From contig NZ_JAJATX010000021.1 in the NCBI RefSeq assembly GCF_020866965.1, forward strand, positions 10,207 through 63,723: a DNA stretch of 53,517 bases, written 5' to 3'. A model generated the notes under the pieces. That model was not told the DNA's origin. It saw nothing but the letters and a program-made list of their open reading frames with translations, and did not search any database. Source of the DNA: Microvirga roseola (GTDB lineage: Bacteria; Pseudomonadota; Alphaproteobacteria; Rhizobiales; Beijerinckiaceae). Positions 25,486-32,763 of the stretch are shown here, piece by piece. Each line of letters opens with the position of its first letter. The first letter of the stretch is position 1. Made by a program: the position numbers and the translations under genes.

Positions 25486-26193
25486 ATGAGGGAAAGATCT
25501 GTGCTTCAGGCCATCGATGAAAGCGTCCTGCATTTCCTGAACGGCTTTGCGAACAGGTCGACAGCGCTCGACATGATCATCGTCCGCGGCTTCCAGATGC
25601 CATCCGTCCGCTTCCTGCCGCTCATGACCTGTATCGTGTGGCTCTGGTTCGATGCCGGCACATATTGGAAGCCGCGCTTCCTCCTCCTTCAGGGTCTCCC
25701 GGGCACACTGCTCGCACCATTCACCTCGCGAGCCATCCAGAGCCTTTCTCCGCACCGACCAAGACCGATGCATGTCGAGGAATTGAACCTTGCCATGCCG
25801 GGCGGGGTCTCGCGTGATCAGCTCCACGAGTGGAGCTCCTTTCCCAGTGACAATGCCGCTCTGGCCTTTGCGATCGCCACGACAGTCTGGCGGGTGTCTC
25901 GCCCGCTCAGTCTGGCCTGTTTCGCATGGGCGCTTTTCGTGGTGGCGATGCCGCGCGTCTATGCTGGTTATCATTACCCGAGCGACATCGCGGGAGGCGC
26001 CATCATCGGGATCCTCTCAGTGCTGGTCTGCGCGAAGCTAACAACGACCATGAGCGCCCTGAACCGCATCGGCAGCCTCGAACAACGATCGCCTGGATTG
26101 TTCTACAGCGTCTGCTTCGTAACGATGTTCTACATCACGACCATGTTCGAGGACATCCGCAGGATCGGTTCGCGCCTGGCCGAGTTGCTCTGA
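25486..26193 (+). CDS. PAP2-family phosphatase (membrane)
   Basis: 235 residues if started at ATG 25486. A GTG at 25501, preceded by GAGGGAAAG, would give 230 residues and is equally likely. The three phosphatidic acid phosphatase motifs are seen: HRPRP (end of motif 1), EWSSFPSDNAALAF (motif 2, with Asp in place of the usual Gly and Asn in place of the usual His in PSGH) and RVYAGYHYPSDIAGG (motif 3 with catalytic His). Several membrane helices surround these. The family removes phosphate from lipid phosphates or polyprenyl diphosphates at the membrane. The altered motif 2 is worth note, since the usual His there donates a proton. Confidence 0.85.
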   Translation: MRERSVLQAIDESVLHFLNGFANRSTALDMIIVRGFQMPSVRFLPLMTCIVWLWFDAGTYWKPRFLLLQGLPGTLLAPFTSRAIQSLSPHRPRPMHVEELNLAMPGGVSRDQLHEWSSFPSDNAALAFAIATTVWRVSRPLSLACFAWALFVVAMPRVYAGYHYPSDIAGGAIIGILSVLVCAKLTTTMSALNRIGSLEQRSPGLFYSVCFVTMFYITTMFEDIRRIGSRLAELL

Positions 26194-26234
26194 CCGCAAC
26201 ATCACCACAACCTTGAGCAGCGAACGATACCCTC

Positions 26235-26402
26235 TTACCGGCCCGTCCAGGCTTTGACCGCCACCATGGGCGCGAAGAGCGGCCAGCCGAAAGCCGCGAC
26301 CAGAATGTGATCCAGACCGATGCCCTCCTCGCTCTCGATCATGGTCGATACCATCAGCAGCAGAATCACGCCGCATAGATAAATCATCAACAGTTCACGC
26401 AT
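26235..26402 (-). CDS. Small membrane protein, 55 residues
   Basis: 55 residues from ATG 26402. Two hydrophobic helices, LLMIYLCGVILLLMVSTMIE and ILVAAFGWPLFAPMVAVKAW, are separated by a short acidic loop (SEEGIGLDH), which predicts a hairpin in the membrane. A G-rich site (GGGGCTGGGGC) precedes the start. The family is not recognised. The gene converges with the PAP2 gene, 41 bases apart. Confidence 0.6.
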   Translation of the reverse strand: MRELLMIYLCGVILLLMVSTMIESEEGIGLDHILVAAFGWPLFAPMVAVKAWTGR

Positions 26403-26643
26403 ATGCCCCAGCCCCCGAGCGCTCGTTCTTGATTATGGTCGAGCTTTGGACCAGGGACGGCGGGAAACCAATGCGACGGGGGGTCGCCGTAACCTTCGGG
26501 AACTGCGGCGCGTGTTAGGAATGGAGACCCTTCTTTCTGTTTACTTCTTCCTAACCGGAAAAACCGCAATATTCCATAAACTTAGCCGAAACATAACCCA
26601 GGTTGACGAGTTCTCTTCCGAGTCAAGTTTTCAGGAGGCAGGC

Positions 26644-26889
26644 ATGCCTAAGCGGCCCCACCAGCCTTACGGCCCGCCTCGCTCGCCGAGGGGCCATGCA
26701 GGCTGGAGCATCGGATCGAATGGCCTGACGCAGGAAGGGCAAGCCGAACTGATGAAACAGCTCGGCCACCAGTTGCGCGTAGGCTACCAGGGTACTGTGG
26801 AGGAGCCGATGCCGGACCACTTCAAGCAGTTGGTGAAGCGCTTGGAGGAACGCCGGGCTTCCAGCACCGATGGGGAGGACCGAAGCTAA
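26644..26889 (+). CDS. NepR-like anti-sigma factor (second copy)
   Basis: 81 residues from ATG 26644 with TTCAGGAGGCAGGC upstream. The NepR segment is GHQLRVGYQGTVEEPMPDHFKQLVKRLEE, closer to canonical NepR than the first copy (EPMPDHFKQLVKRLE against EPVPDRF...LL..L). The N-terminus is Pro-rich and holds the shared GWSIGSNGLT motif. A possible GGAAT-N15-TGTT element at about 26519-26542 is a weak EcfG promoter match. It may act as a second anti-sigma factor with its own sigma-EcfG paralogue or as a decoy for PhyR (inference). Confidence 0.75.
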   Translation: MPKRPHQPYGPPRSPRGHAGWSIGSNGLTQEGQAELMKQLGHQLRVGYQGTVEEPMPDHFKQLVKRLEERRASSTDGEDRS

Positions 26890-26899
26890 GCGTCCGATA

Positions 26900-26942
26900 C
26901 GTCTCCCGAGCAGGTCCTCTCCCCGGGAGACGGTTGTCTCAT
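26900..26942 (+). terminator. Possible terminator hairpin after the second NepR-like gene
   Basis: A 9-bp stem (26900-26908 with 26934-26942) with a 25-base loop, followed by the mixed GTTGTCTC. The long loop and lack of a T-run make it a weak candidate. It lies between two convergent genes. Confidence 0.35.
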
Positions 26943-26943
26943 C

Positions 26944-27324
26944 TCAGCGGCGGTGCTGCCTGCGGGAATGCGGCTGGCGGGATGCTACTGAAGAGAACGT
27001 ACTGCGCGGAAGAAGAGCATAGAGCGCAACGCCCGCCAGAAGTCCTGCTCCAAGCAGAAGGTACGGATGCGACTTCGCGGAGTAGTATGCGTCCGACGCA
27101 GCGTGCCTCGCGACGTAAAGGGGCGCCGAATCGTGAATCAGGCGCTCGACCTTCCTGAGATTTTCCCGTCTCGTGTGAACCTCGAGATCGTAGCCTTCAT
27201 CGTCGTCGTGCGGGTGAAGCTCCATGCTGTTGCGGGCAAAGCCGTTAGCGACCAGGCGCTCGACGGCCCGATTGGCGTCTTTGCGGGAAGCAAAGGTTCC
27301 GCTGGCGACGGTAGTGCTTGGCAT
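26944..27324 (-). CDS. Stress protein 17M-like protein with C-terminal membrane helix
   Basis: 126 residues from ATG 27324 with GAGGA eight bases upstream. The N-terminal 70 residues resemble the general stress protein 17M/YflT fold: TFASRKDANRAVERLVANGFARNSMEL, then an HPHDDDEGYDLEVHTRRENLRKVERLI stretch. A single transmembrane segment follows (YLLLGAGLLAGVALYALLP) and an Arg/His-rich tail. So a small soluble domain is held on the cytoplasmic face of the membrane. The role is unknown; similar proteins are induced by osmotic, heat or desiccation stress in other bacteria. Confidence 0.72.
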   Translation of the reverse strand: MPSTTVASGTFASRKDANRAVERLVANGFARNSMELHPHDDDEGYDLEVHTRRENLRKVERLIHDSAPLYVARHAASDAYYSAKSHPYLLLGAGLLAGVALYALLPRSTFSSVASRQPHSRRQHRR

Positions 27325-27452
27325 GCTGAATGTCCTCGTTGTCAGAATACGTGCTGACGCAAATTCCCGGCGAGCGCCAAGGTTCCCGCCGTCACTGAGC
27401 GGTTGGCAGAAACGAGGTCGGCGCCAGCTTCAGGCAAGGGAAACCGCGCGCC

Positions 27453-27845
27453 TCAGTGGCGCCGGCCCTGCGTGGCTCTCTCCGCCTCCATCAGGACTTC
27501 GAGCGCAGGCCAGGGCTTCGGCATGAAGCGCACGTCGCGGGGGATGCCGCTGGCTTCGTCCTCAATGGACTCGCCGCCGGTCAGGACGGTTCTGATCCAG
27601 GGCCATTTGAGGCGCACGGTGCGGGCGAGATCCACACCGTTCATCAGACGCGGCTGGTGGACCGATGCAAAGAGGAAGGCAACTTCATCCGCATGGATCC
27701 GCAGATAATCGAGAGCCTCTTCGGCGCTGGAGGTTTCCACGACCTGCAGGTCAGTCTCCTCCAGAAGGGCTGCTGCAAGTCCCCTCACCTCGAAATCGTC
27801 CTCGACGATCAGAGCTGTGCGGCAAGGCTCGATCTTCCGTCCCAT
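27453..27845 (-). CDS. Single-domain response regulator, degenerate receiver
   Basis: 130 residues from ATG 27845, with AGAGGAGATGAATGC upstream. A receiver domain alone: the acidic pocket is present (ALIVEDDFEVRG, Asp16/Asp17), as are the conserved Thr89 (VLTGG) and Lys110 (FMPKPW). The phospho-acceptor position is not Asp: the strand 3 segment reads VAFLFASVHQPRLMNGVDLA, with Ser61 where the usual LTDIRMPG Asp stands. It is therefore a pseudo-receiver that may bind partners without phosphorylation. It could compete with a functional receiver for the nearby HWE kinase (inference). Confidence 0.8.
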   Translation of the reverse strand: MGRKIEPCRTALIVEDDFEVRGLAAALLEETDLQVVETSSAEEALDYLRIHADEVAFLFASVHQPRLMNGVDLARTVRLKWPWIRTVLTGGESIEDEASGIPRDVRFMPKPWPALEVLMEAERATQGRRH

Positions 27846-28180
27846 GCATTCATCTCCTCTATGCGGTCGAGGGCTCAACGGAACCATTGCAGGAGCACGG
27901 GCTTGTCAGGACGGCTCGTGAGAAGACCGGCACCTTGCTCGATCCTGCGAGGTGCCGCTTACAAAAAGGGGGCTAGGCGCCGGAGCGACAAGGCAGTTCC
28001 CTCGACCGAAATTTGAAAGCCGCATTCTGCAGGCGATTGATACTGAACGATGTGCGATGGTGTCTGTTTCAGCTTGGCCGCTGATAAAAATTCAATGCTT
28101 TTCCTTTCTCCTCTGGAGCAAGCGGCATCAAACCTTTAGTCTGGAGCCCACATCACTCTTTCCTCTGCGAGATCCATGAC

Positions 28181-28420
28181 GTGATCAGGGAAAGCCAACT
28201 GTACCAGGAATTTCTCGATCTGGAGCAGCGCATGCGGCTTCTGGACAGGCAGTTGGCCGACGCACTCCACCGGATCCGCCACAGTTCCTGCGCCGATCTC
28301 ACCGAGCGGGCGAAGCAGGATGAGAAGTTTCTTCTGGCCGAACTCGATCGCATGATGACGCGCATGAGGGCCATCGAAGGGCAGCTCCTGCAGCTTCAGA
28401 AAAAAGCGACCCGTCATTAA
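28181..28420 (+). CDS. Small coiled-coil protein (hypothetical)
   Basis: 79 residues from GTG 28181; no good ribosome-binding site is seen, so the start is uncertain. The sequence is almost all helix with heptad character (LYQEFLDLEQRMRLLDRQL, then LLAELDRMMTRMRAIEGQLLQLQKK), predicting a coiled coil. No known family was recognised. A TGAAC-N16-TGTT element at 28044-28068 resembles an EcfG promoter with two mismatches. Confidence 0.55.
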   Translation: MIRESQLYQEFLDLEQRMRLLDRQLADALHRIRHSSCADLTERAKQDEKFLLAELDRMMTRMRAIEGQLLQLQKKATRH

Positions 28421-28523
28421 AGCAAGGACCATTCCGCTTGGTTGCGGGTGCGAAAACGCACGGACCGAACGGCTCTTGTGGCGCAAGGTAAGCCCCTTCC
28501 CGAGCAGGTTGAAGGAGATGGGT

Positions 28524-28670
28524 ATGGCCGATGGCTTTCATCTTGGCTCAGGCACAGGCCCGTCGGAGGACGACACGCCCCCGCGACAGCGAATGCCGCT
28601 GGTTCCGGCCCTGATCGGCACCCTGGCCGTCGCAAACGTCACGTCGGTCTTCCTGGCCCTGATGCAGTAA
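28524..28670 (+). CDS. Small membrane protein, 48 residues (paralogue of the one at 22.5 kb)
   Basis: 48 residues from ATG 28524, with AAGGAG six bases upstream. An acidic/polar N-terminus (GSGTGPSEDDTPPRQR) precedes one membrane helix, VPALIGTLAVANVTSVFLAL. It shares its helix pattern with the 46-residue protein at 22511, though the N-terminal halves differ in charge. Function unknown. Confidence 0.62.
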   Translation: MADGFHLGSGTGPSEDDTPPRQRMPLVPALIGTLAVANVTSVFLALMQ

Positions 28671-28685
28671 GACGCAACCCGAAAA

Positions 28686-28715
28686 GCAATGGGCGGATGA
28701 AAAACATCCGCCCAT
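28686..28715 (-). terminator. Hairpin terminator between small genes
   Basis: A perfect 11-bp stem (28689-28699 with 28705-28715) with an AAAAA loop. A GCTTTTC tract follows when read on the minus strand, so it best ends the transcript of the 24-residue protein gene; it may also act on the plus strand. Confidence 0.6.
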
Positions 28716-28798
28716 GCTGAAAGCTCCAATTCCTGCAAGCGAGGTCGCCACAGGCCGCTCCTCCTGGAAGCCGACCCGGGGAGCCTCGGCTCGTCCGC

Positions 28799-28873
28799 TC
28801 AGGTCAGGCCGAGGAACGACAGGATCGCGATGACGACAACCACGGCCCCAATCAGCCAGATGATACTGTTCAT
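28799..28873 (-). CDS. Tiny membrane protein, 24 residues
   Basis: 24 residues from ATG 28873, with TTAGGAGAACTCGTC upstream. The chain is MNSIIWLIGAVVVVIAILSF followed by LGLT: one transmembrane helix and nothing else. Very similar tiny proteins are widespread in rhizobia and Methylobacteriaceae (recalled, not searched). A perfect EcfG-type promoter lies 33 bases upstream of the start, which makes expression under general stress likely. The gene ends at TGA 28799-28801, 84 bases before the minus-strand hairpin. Confidence 0.72.
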   Translation of the reverse strand: MNSIIWLIGAVVVVIAILSFLGLT

Positions 28874-28905
28874 GACGAGTTCTCCTAACTAACCAATACC
28901 ATGCC

Positions 28906-28930
28906 AACGGCCAAGGTGAGCGTTCGTTCC
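28906..28930 (-). promoter_or_regulatory. Perfect sigma-EcfG-type promoter (GGAAC-N16-CGTT)
   Basis: On the minus strand GGAAC (28926-28930) and CGTT (28906-28909) are separated by exactly 16 bases. The -10 element is about 33 bases from the ATG of the 24-residue membrane protein. It lies in a non-coding stretch in the correct orientation. Confidence 0.72.
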
Positions 28931-29010
28931 TTCGATGCTCGTAGGGATGTGATTTGCAGCGACCGACTGAAGAGACGCACGGCATTTCATCAGAGAATCG
29001 CATCGCGCCG

Positions 29011-29259
29011 CTAATCGCAGGCCGTGACTTCATGGGTCGCAACGTTGCCGAAGGCATCCACCTCGCGCCGGATCTCGACACGGCACGCCTCGCTCCCGAT
29101 GCCTCGTGCAGTATCGCCATAGACTCCCCGCTCGTAGAAGCTTCCGGTCTCGAAGTCGGGTCCGGACCGGAACTCGCCATAGAAGACGTTGGCGCTCGTC
29201 GAGCATGCGCCGAGGCTGCCTGCCAGCATGGCGAGGGCGATGCAGTTCCTGACCTTCAT
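29011..29259 (-). CDS. Small lipoprotein
   Basis: 82 residues from ATG 29259 (MKVRNCIALAMLAG); the frame extends upstream but without a start signal. The lipobox LGAC places the lipidated Cys at position 19, so the mature protein is membrane-anchored on the periplasmic side. The mature part (VFYGEFRSGPDFETGSFYERG, then RREVDAFGNVATHEVTACD) has a few Gly/Tyr-rich turns and a final Cys. Not recognised. It lies 17 bases after the exported cysteine protein gene on the same strand, so the two are co-transcribed. Confidence 0.7.
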   Translation of the reverse strand: MKVRNCIALAMLAGSLGACSTSANVFYGEFRSGPDFETGSFYERGVYGDTARGIGSEACRVEIRREVDAFGNVATHEVTACD

Positions 29260-29276
29260 CAAGAAATGACCCTGGC

Positions 29277-29570
29277 TCAGTCGCCGAAGAAGAACGGAGG
29301 GTCGGTCTCGCAGCGGTAGCCGACGAGGCATTGCGGCGTGTCCCGGGTCGGGACCCAGGCTGCCTCGGGGTACTCGCCGACGAGACAGAAATTGCCGCTG
29401 CGCACGTAGCGGTCATAGGTGTAAGTGCCCGTGCCGAGAACGACCGCACCGTTCGCAAAGACGATCTGGCGAGCCTGAGCGCAGGTCAGAGCGGGCGTGA
29501 ACGGGCGCGTCTGGGCCTGCAGGGCGGTGGCCGATGAAATGAATGCCAGGGCAAGTACGAACTTCCTCAT
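29277..29570 (-). CDS. Small exported cysteine-containing protein (paralogue of the one at 22.7 kb)
   Basis: 97 residues from ATG 29570. The signal peptide ends near TALQAQ (residue 20). The mature chain has four Cys and the conserved blocks YTYDRYVRSGNFCLVGEY and AWVPTRDTPQCLVGYRC, as in the protein at 22668. The two paralogues bracket the whole small-gene region. The gene is first in a pair with the lipoprotein gene. Confidence 0.78.
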   Translation of the reverse strand: MRKFVLALAFISSATALQAQTRPFTPALTCAQARQIVFANGAVVLGTGTYTYDRYVRSGNFCLVGEYPEAAWVPTRDTPQCLVGYRCETDPPFFFGD

Positions 29571-29665
29571 GTCGCCGATCCGTGAACTCGCTTCGTGAAG
29601 GGGTAAGCGCGAGAACAACGCCGCAGGCGCGGCTTTGTTACGGAAGCCAGGGTCGAGCTGACGCG

Positions 29666-31222
29666 CTACAGCATCGCCTGCAAGCGATGCGCCATCTCGA
29701 CGGCGGCGGCATAGTCGGTCTTGCCGGAGCCGAGGACCGGAATGCTCGAGACAAGGATAGACCTCGGTACCCAGAGTTCGGGGAAACCCTGCTCACGGGC
29801 ATGGTCCAGCAACGCGTCCCGATCCGCATCCGGCTTGTCGGTGATGAGGACGATCTGCTCGCCTTTCCGGGAATCCGGCAGGGCGACGACCACGTGGTTG
29901 CTGTCGGGCCAGAGGCCCTGGACCATGGCCTCGATGGCGGCGAGCGACACCATTTCTCCACCGATCTTTGCGAAGCGCTTCGCCCGTCCGCGGATGGTGA
30001 CGATCCCATTCTCCACGGTGACGATGTCGCCGGTATCGTGCCAGCCGCCTGACGGCGGAACGATGCGTCCCGGTGCGTCCTGATCGAGATAGCCCTTCAT
30101 CACGTTCGGGCCGCGCACGTGGAGCCGCCCGCCCTCATCGATGCCTTCCACCGGTTCGAGCCGCCATTCGATGCCGGGCAGGATGTGCCCGACAGATCCC
30201 GGCCGGTTGCTTTCCGGCAGGTTCACGGCGATCACCGGCGAGCACTCCGTCGCGCCGTATCCTTCGAGAATAACCGTGCTGTGCCGGTCCCAGAGCCGGC
30301 GCGTCTCCTCCTTCACCCTCTCGGCTCCGGCGATGACGAAGCGTACGCCGGCGAGATCGTTCTCGCCGGCCGCCCGGGCGTAGCCCTGGAGGAAGGTGTC
30401 GGTCGCGAGCATGACCGTGGCCTCGGTGCCGGCGACGAGCTTGGGGATCTGCCGGTAATGGAGCGGGCTCGGATAAAGAACCGACTTCATGCCGTTGAGA
30501 ACCGCTGTCAGCAGCCCCGCCGTCAGACCGAAGGAATGGAAGATGGGTAGCGGATTGAAGAACACATCCTCATCCCGGAGGACGTCGCCCGCCAGCGCCT
30601 TCACCTGATAGGCATTGGCCACGAGATTGGCGTTCGAGAGCACCACCCCTTTCGGTATGCCCTCCGATCCCGACGTGAAAAGCACGACTGCCGAATCGTC
30701 AGGTCCCACCTTCGCCCCTGCATGGACGCGGCGCGCGATCCAGGAATCGAGGACGCCCCGGATCTTGTCCATGCTGGTCAGCGTGGTGCGCACATCCTCG
30801 AGCCAGAGGATGCGGCGTCCTTCGCCTAAGGCCGACACGATGTCATCGAGTTGGCCCTGCTCGACGAAACGGCGGGAGGTTACGATGGTGTCGACCCGGG
30901 CGATCTCACAGGCGGCCTTCAGGTTCTTGAGACCGGCCGTGAAGTTGAGAAAGGCCGGGACGCGGCCGAAGGCATTGAGCCCAAAGAGCGTGACCGCGAT
31001 GGCCTGGACATTGGGCAGGAGCACCGCGATGGGTCTGTCCGGCGCGGTCATTCCCGCGAGCTTGCGGCCGAGCACCAGCGAACCCAGCACGAGGCGTCCG
31101 AAGGTTATCGGCTGGCGCTCGAGATCCTCCAGCGCCACCTTGTTGCGCCCGAACCGGTCCCTCGCATCGAGGAGCGCGGTGAACAGGCTCTTGCGCGTCC
31201 GCGCGATGTCTAACTCGGCCAC
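29666..31222 (-). CDS. AMP-dependent acyl-CoA/acyl-ACP synthetase (Aas-like ligase domain)
   Basis: 518 residues from GTG 31222, with CAAGGAGCGCC upstream. The acyl-adenylate core motifs are complete: the P-loop VLFTSGSEGIPKGVVL, ILEGYGATECSPVIAVN, GWHDTGDIV and the hinge IRGRAKRFAKIGGEMVSLAAIE, with the catalytic Lys in LGSGKTDY. Sequence character is nearest to the C-terminal ligase half of Aas (acyl-ACP synthetase/2-acylglycerophosphoethanolamine acyltransferase), but the acyltransferase half is absent. It probably activates fatty acids with ATP, perhaps for lysophospholipid repair (inference). The next gene on the strand (gpt) ends 18 bases upstream. Confidence 0.88.
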   Translation of the reverse strand: MAELDIARTRKSLFTALLDARDRFGRNKVALEDLERQPITFGRLVLGSLVLGRKLAGMTAPDRPIAVLLPNVQAIAVTLFGLNAFGRVPAFLNFTAGLKNLKAACEIARVDTIVTSRRFVEQGQLDDIVSALGEGRRILWLEDVRTTLTSMDKIRGVLDSWIARRVHAGAKVGPDDSAVVLFTSGSEGIPKGVVLSNANLVANAYQVKALAGDVLRDEDVFFNPLPIFHSFGLTAGLLTAVLNGMKSVLYPSPLHYRQIPKLVAGTEATVMLATDTFLQGYARAAGENDLAGVRFVIAGAERVKEETRRLWDRHSTVILEGYGATECSPVIAVNLPESNRPGSVGHILPGIEWRLEPVEGIDEGGRLHVRGPNVMKGYLDQDAPGRIVPPSGGWHDTGDIVTVENGIVTIRGRAKRFAKIGGEMVSLAAIEAMVQGLWPDSNHVVVALPDSRKGEQIVLITDKPDADRDALLDHAREQGFPELWVPRSILVSSIPVLGSGKTDYAAAVEMAHRLQAML

Positions 31223-31240
31223 GGGCGCTCCTTGGATTGC

Positions 31241-31747
31241 TTAGCCGGCAGAGCCTTCGCGGATAGGAGCCTGGTAGGACAGGCCCATATCCCAGGGGAA
31301 GTAGATCCATGTGTCTTGGCTGACTTCCGTCACGAAGGTGTCGATGAGGGGGCGCCCGGCGGGCTTGGCATAGACGGCGGCGAAGTGCGCGTTGGGCAGC
31401 ATGTCGCGTACGATCTTGGCGGTCTTGCCCGTGTCGGTCAGATCGTCGATCACGAGGACGCCTTTGCCCTTGCCGTCGCCGATGGCCTTGATCGAGGGCG
31501 CGATGTCCTTGAGGACCTGCAGTTCGCCCTGGCTCTTGTAGTCGTGATAGCTGGCGATGCAGACGCTCTCGATGAGCCTGAGATCGAGTTCGCGCGCCAC
31601 GATGGCTGCGGGCACGAGGCCGCCGCGGGTGATGCAGACGATGGCCTCGAAGGGACCGGCGGAGGCCAGACGCCAGGCGAGCGCTCGGGCATCGCGGTGA
31701 AACTGGTCCCAGGAGACGGGGAAGGCTTTGGGGGAGGTCGGCGACAT
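31241..31747 (-). CDS. gpt: Xanthine(-guanine) phosphoribosyltransferase
   Basis: 168 residues from ATG 31747. It joins xanthine or guanine to PRPP in purine salvage. The PRPP-binding motif [17 protein letters not shown] is intact, and the N-terminal segment [21 protein letters not shown] and the WIYFPWDMG end match Gpt. It is slightly longer than the E. coli enzyme (152). The gene lies 18 bases before the acyl ligase gene and 36 bases after the CinA-like gene, all on one strand, so it may share their transcript. Confidence 0.93.
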   Translation of the reverse strand: MSPTSPKAFPVSWDQFHRDARALAWRLASAGPFEAIVCITRGGLVPAAIVARELDLRLIESVCIASYHDYKSQGELQVLKDIAPSIKAIGDGKGKGVLVIDDLTDTGKTAKIVRDMLPNAHFAAVYAKPAGRPLIDTFVTEVSQDTWIYFPWDMGLSYQAPIREGSAG

Positions 31748-31783
31748 CTGTTGGTCTCGCGTCTTCGTTGATGAGTAAAGCGT

Positions 31784-32530
31784 CTAAAGGGGCGCGCGGT
31801 CGCCTTTCAGGCGCCCGAGCAGGTCACGGACTTCCGCTGCGGCCTTCTCCACGGCAGCCAGGTTCTTGCCACGCACGATGATCTGGTTCCGGAAGCCGGC
31901 GGCCGAGAAGGACGGATAGGATCCGATGGACACGCCCTCGTTGGCGGCGGCGATCTGGCCAAGGCCCTCCGCATAGATGCCCTCGGCGATGCCCTCCGCC
32001 TCGACCACCTCGGAATTCATGCGGGCTCCGACCTCCAGGGTCGGCGCAATATTCTCGAGCATGGCCTGCATGATCGAGGGCACGCCCGCCATGACGAAGA
32101 CATTGCTGAGCCGGAAGCCCGGGGCCTTGGAGATGGGATTCTCGATCAGGTCGGCCCCCTCGGGAATCCGGGCCATGCACAGCCGCGCCTCGTTCAGCTC
32201 GTGCGGCTGGTAGCGCTCCCGCAGCATGGCGACCGCCCGGGGATCCTGGCCGATCCCGACGCCGAAGGCCTTGGCGACGGAATCCGCCGTGATGTCGTCA
32301 TGGGTCGGCCCGATGCCGCCTGTGGTGAAGAGATAGGTGTAGCGCTGCCGGAGCGCGTTCACGGCCGCCACGATCTCGTCCTCCACGTCGGGGACGATAC
32401 GGACCTCGCGCAGGTCGATGCCGATGGCGGTCAGGTACTCGGCAATGTAGCCGATGTTCTTGTCCTTGGTGCGGCCCGTGAGGATCTCATCGCCGATGAC
32501 GAGAAGGGCGGCTGTGACGGAGACGGCCAT
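31784..32530 (-). CDS. CinA-like protein, molybdopterin-binding domain only
   Basis: 248 residues; ATG 32530 is preferred to an in-frame TTG two codons upstream. It is the N-terminal MoCF-type domain of competence/damage-inducible protein A: ALLVIGDEILTGRTKDKN, the TTGGIGPTHDDITADSVA motif and VFVMAGVPSIMQAM. The C-terminal nicotinamide-nucleotide amidase domain of full CinA (about 415 residues) is missing, as is common in alphaproteobacteria. The domain can act as an ADP-ribose or CoA pyrophosphatase in relatives; here the activity is unproved. Confidence 0.9.
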   Translation of the reverse strand: MAVSVTAALLVIGDEILTGRTKDKNIGYIAEYLTAIGIDLREVRIVPDVEDEIVAAVNALRQRYTYLFTTGGIGPTHDDITADSVAKAFGVGIGQDPRAVAMLRERYQPHELNEARLCMARIPEGADLIENPISKAPGFRLSNVFVMAGVPSIMQAMLENIAPTLEVGARMNSEVVEAEGIAEGIYAEGLGQIAAANEGVSIGSYPSFSAAGFRNQIIVRGKNLAAVEKAAAEVRDLLGRLKGDRAPL

Positions 32531-32763
32531 GCGCAACGATCCTTTTGAGGGCCTTTAGCGCCTCGTGCGGAAAAGTGGAACCCACTTTCCGCCCCAGACG
32601 ATACGCTCAAGAAAGAACAAGGCATCGGATTGATCCCAAGAGCGGGCTCCATTCTTGGGCCCGATGCCGATGCGTCAGAAACGGCAATTCTCAAGCAAGG
32701 GTTCAGTTGAAGCTGGGGCTCCTCCCCTGCTACGGAGCGTCTTTCCTCCCACAGATGGACCCG

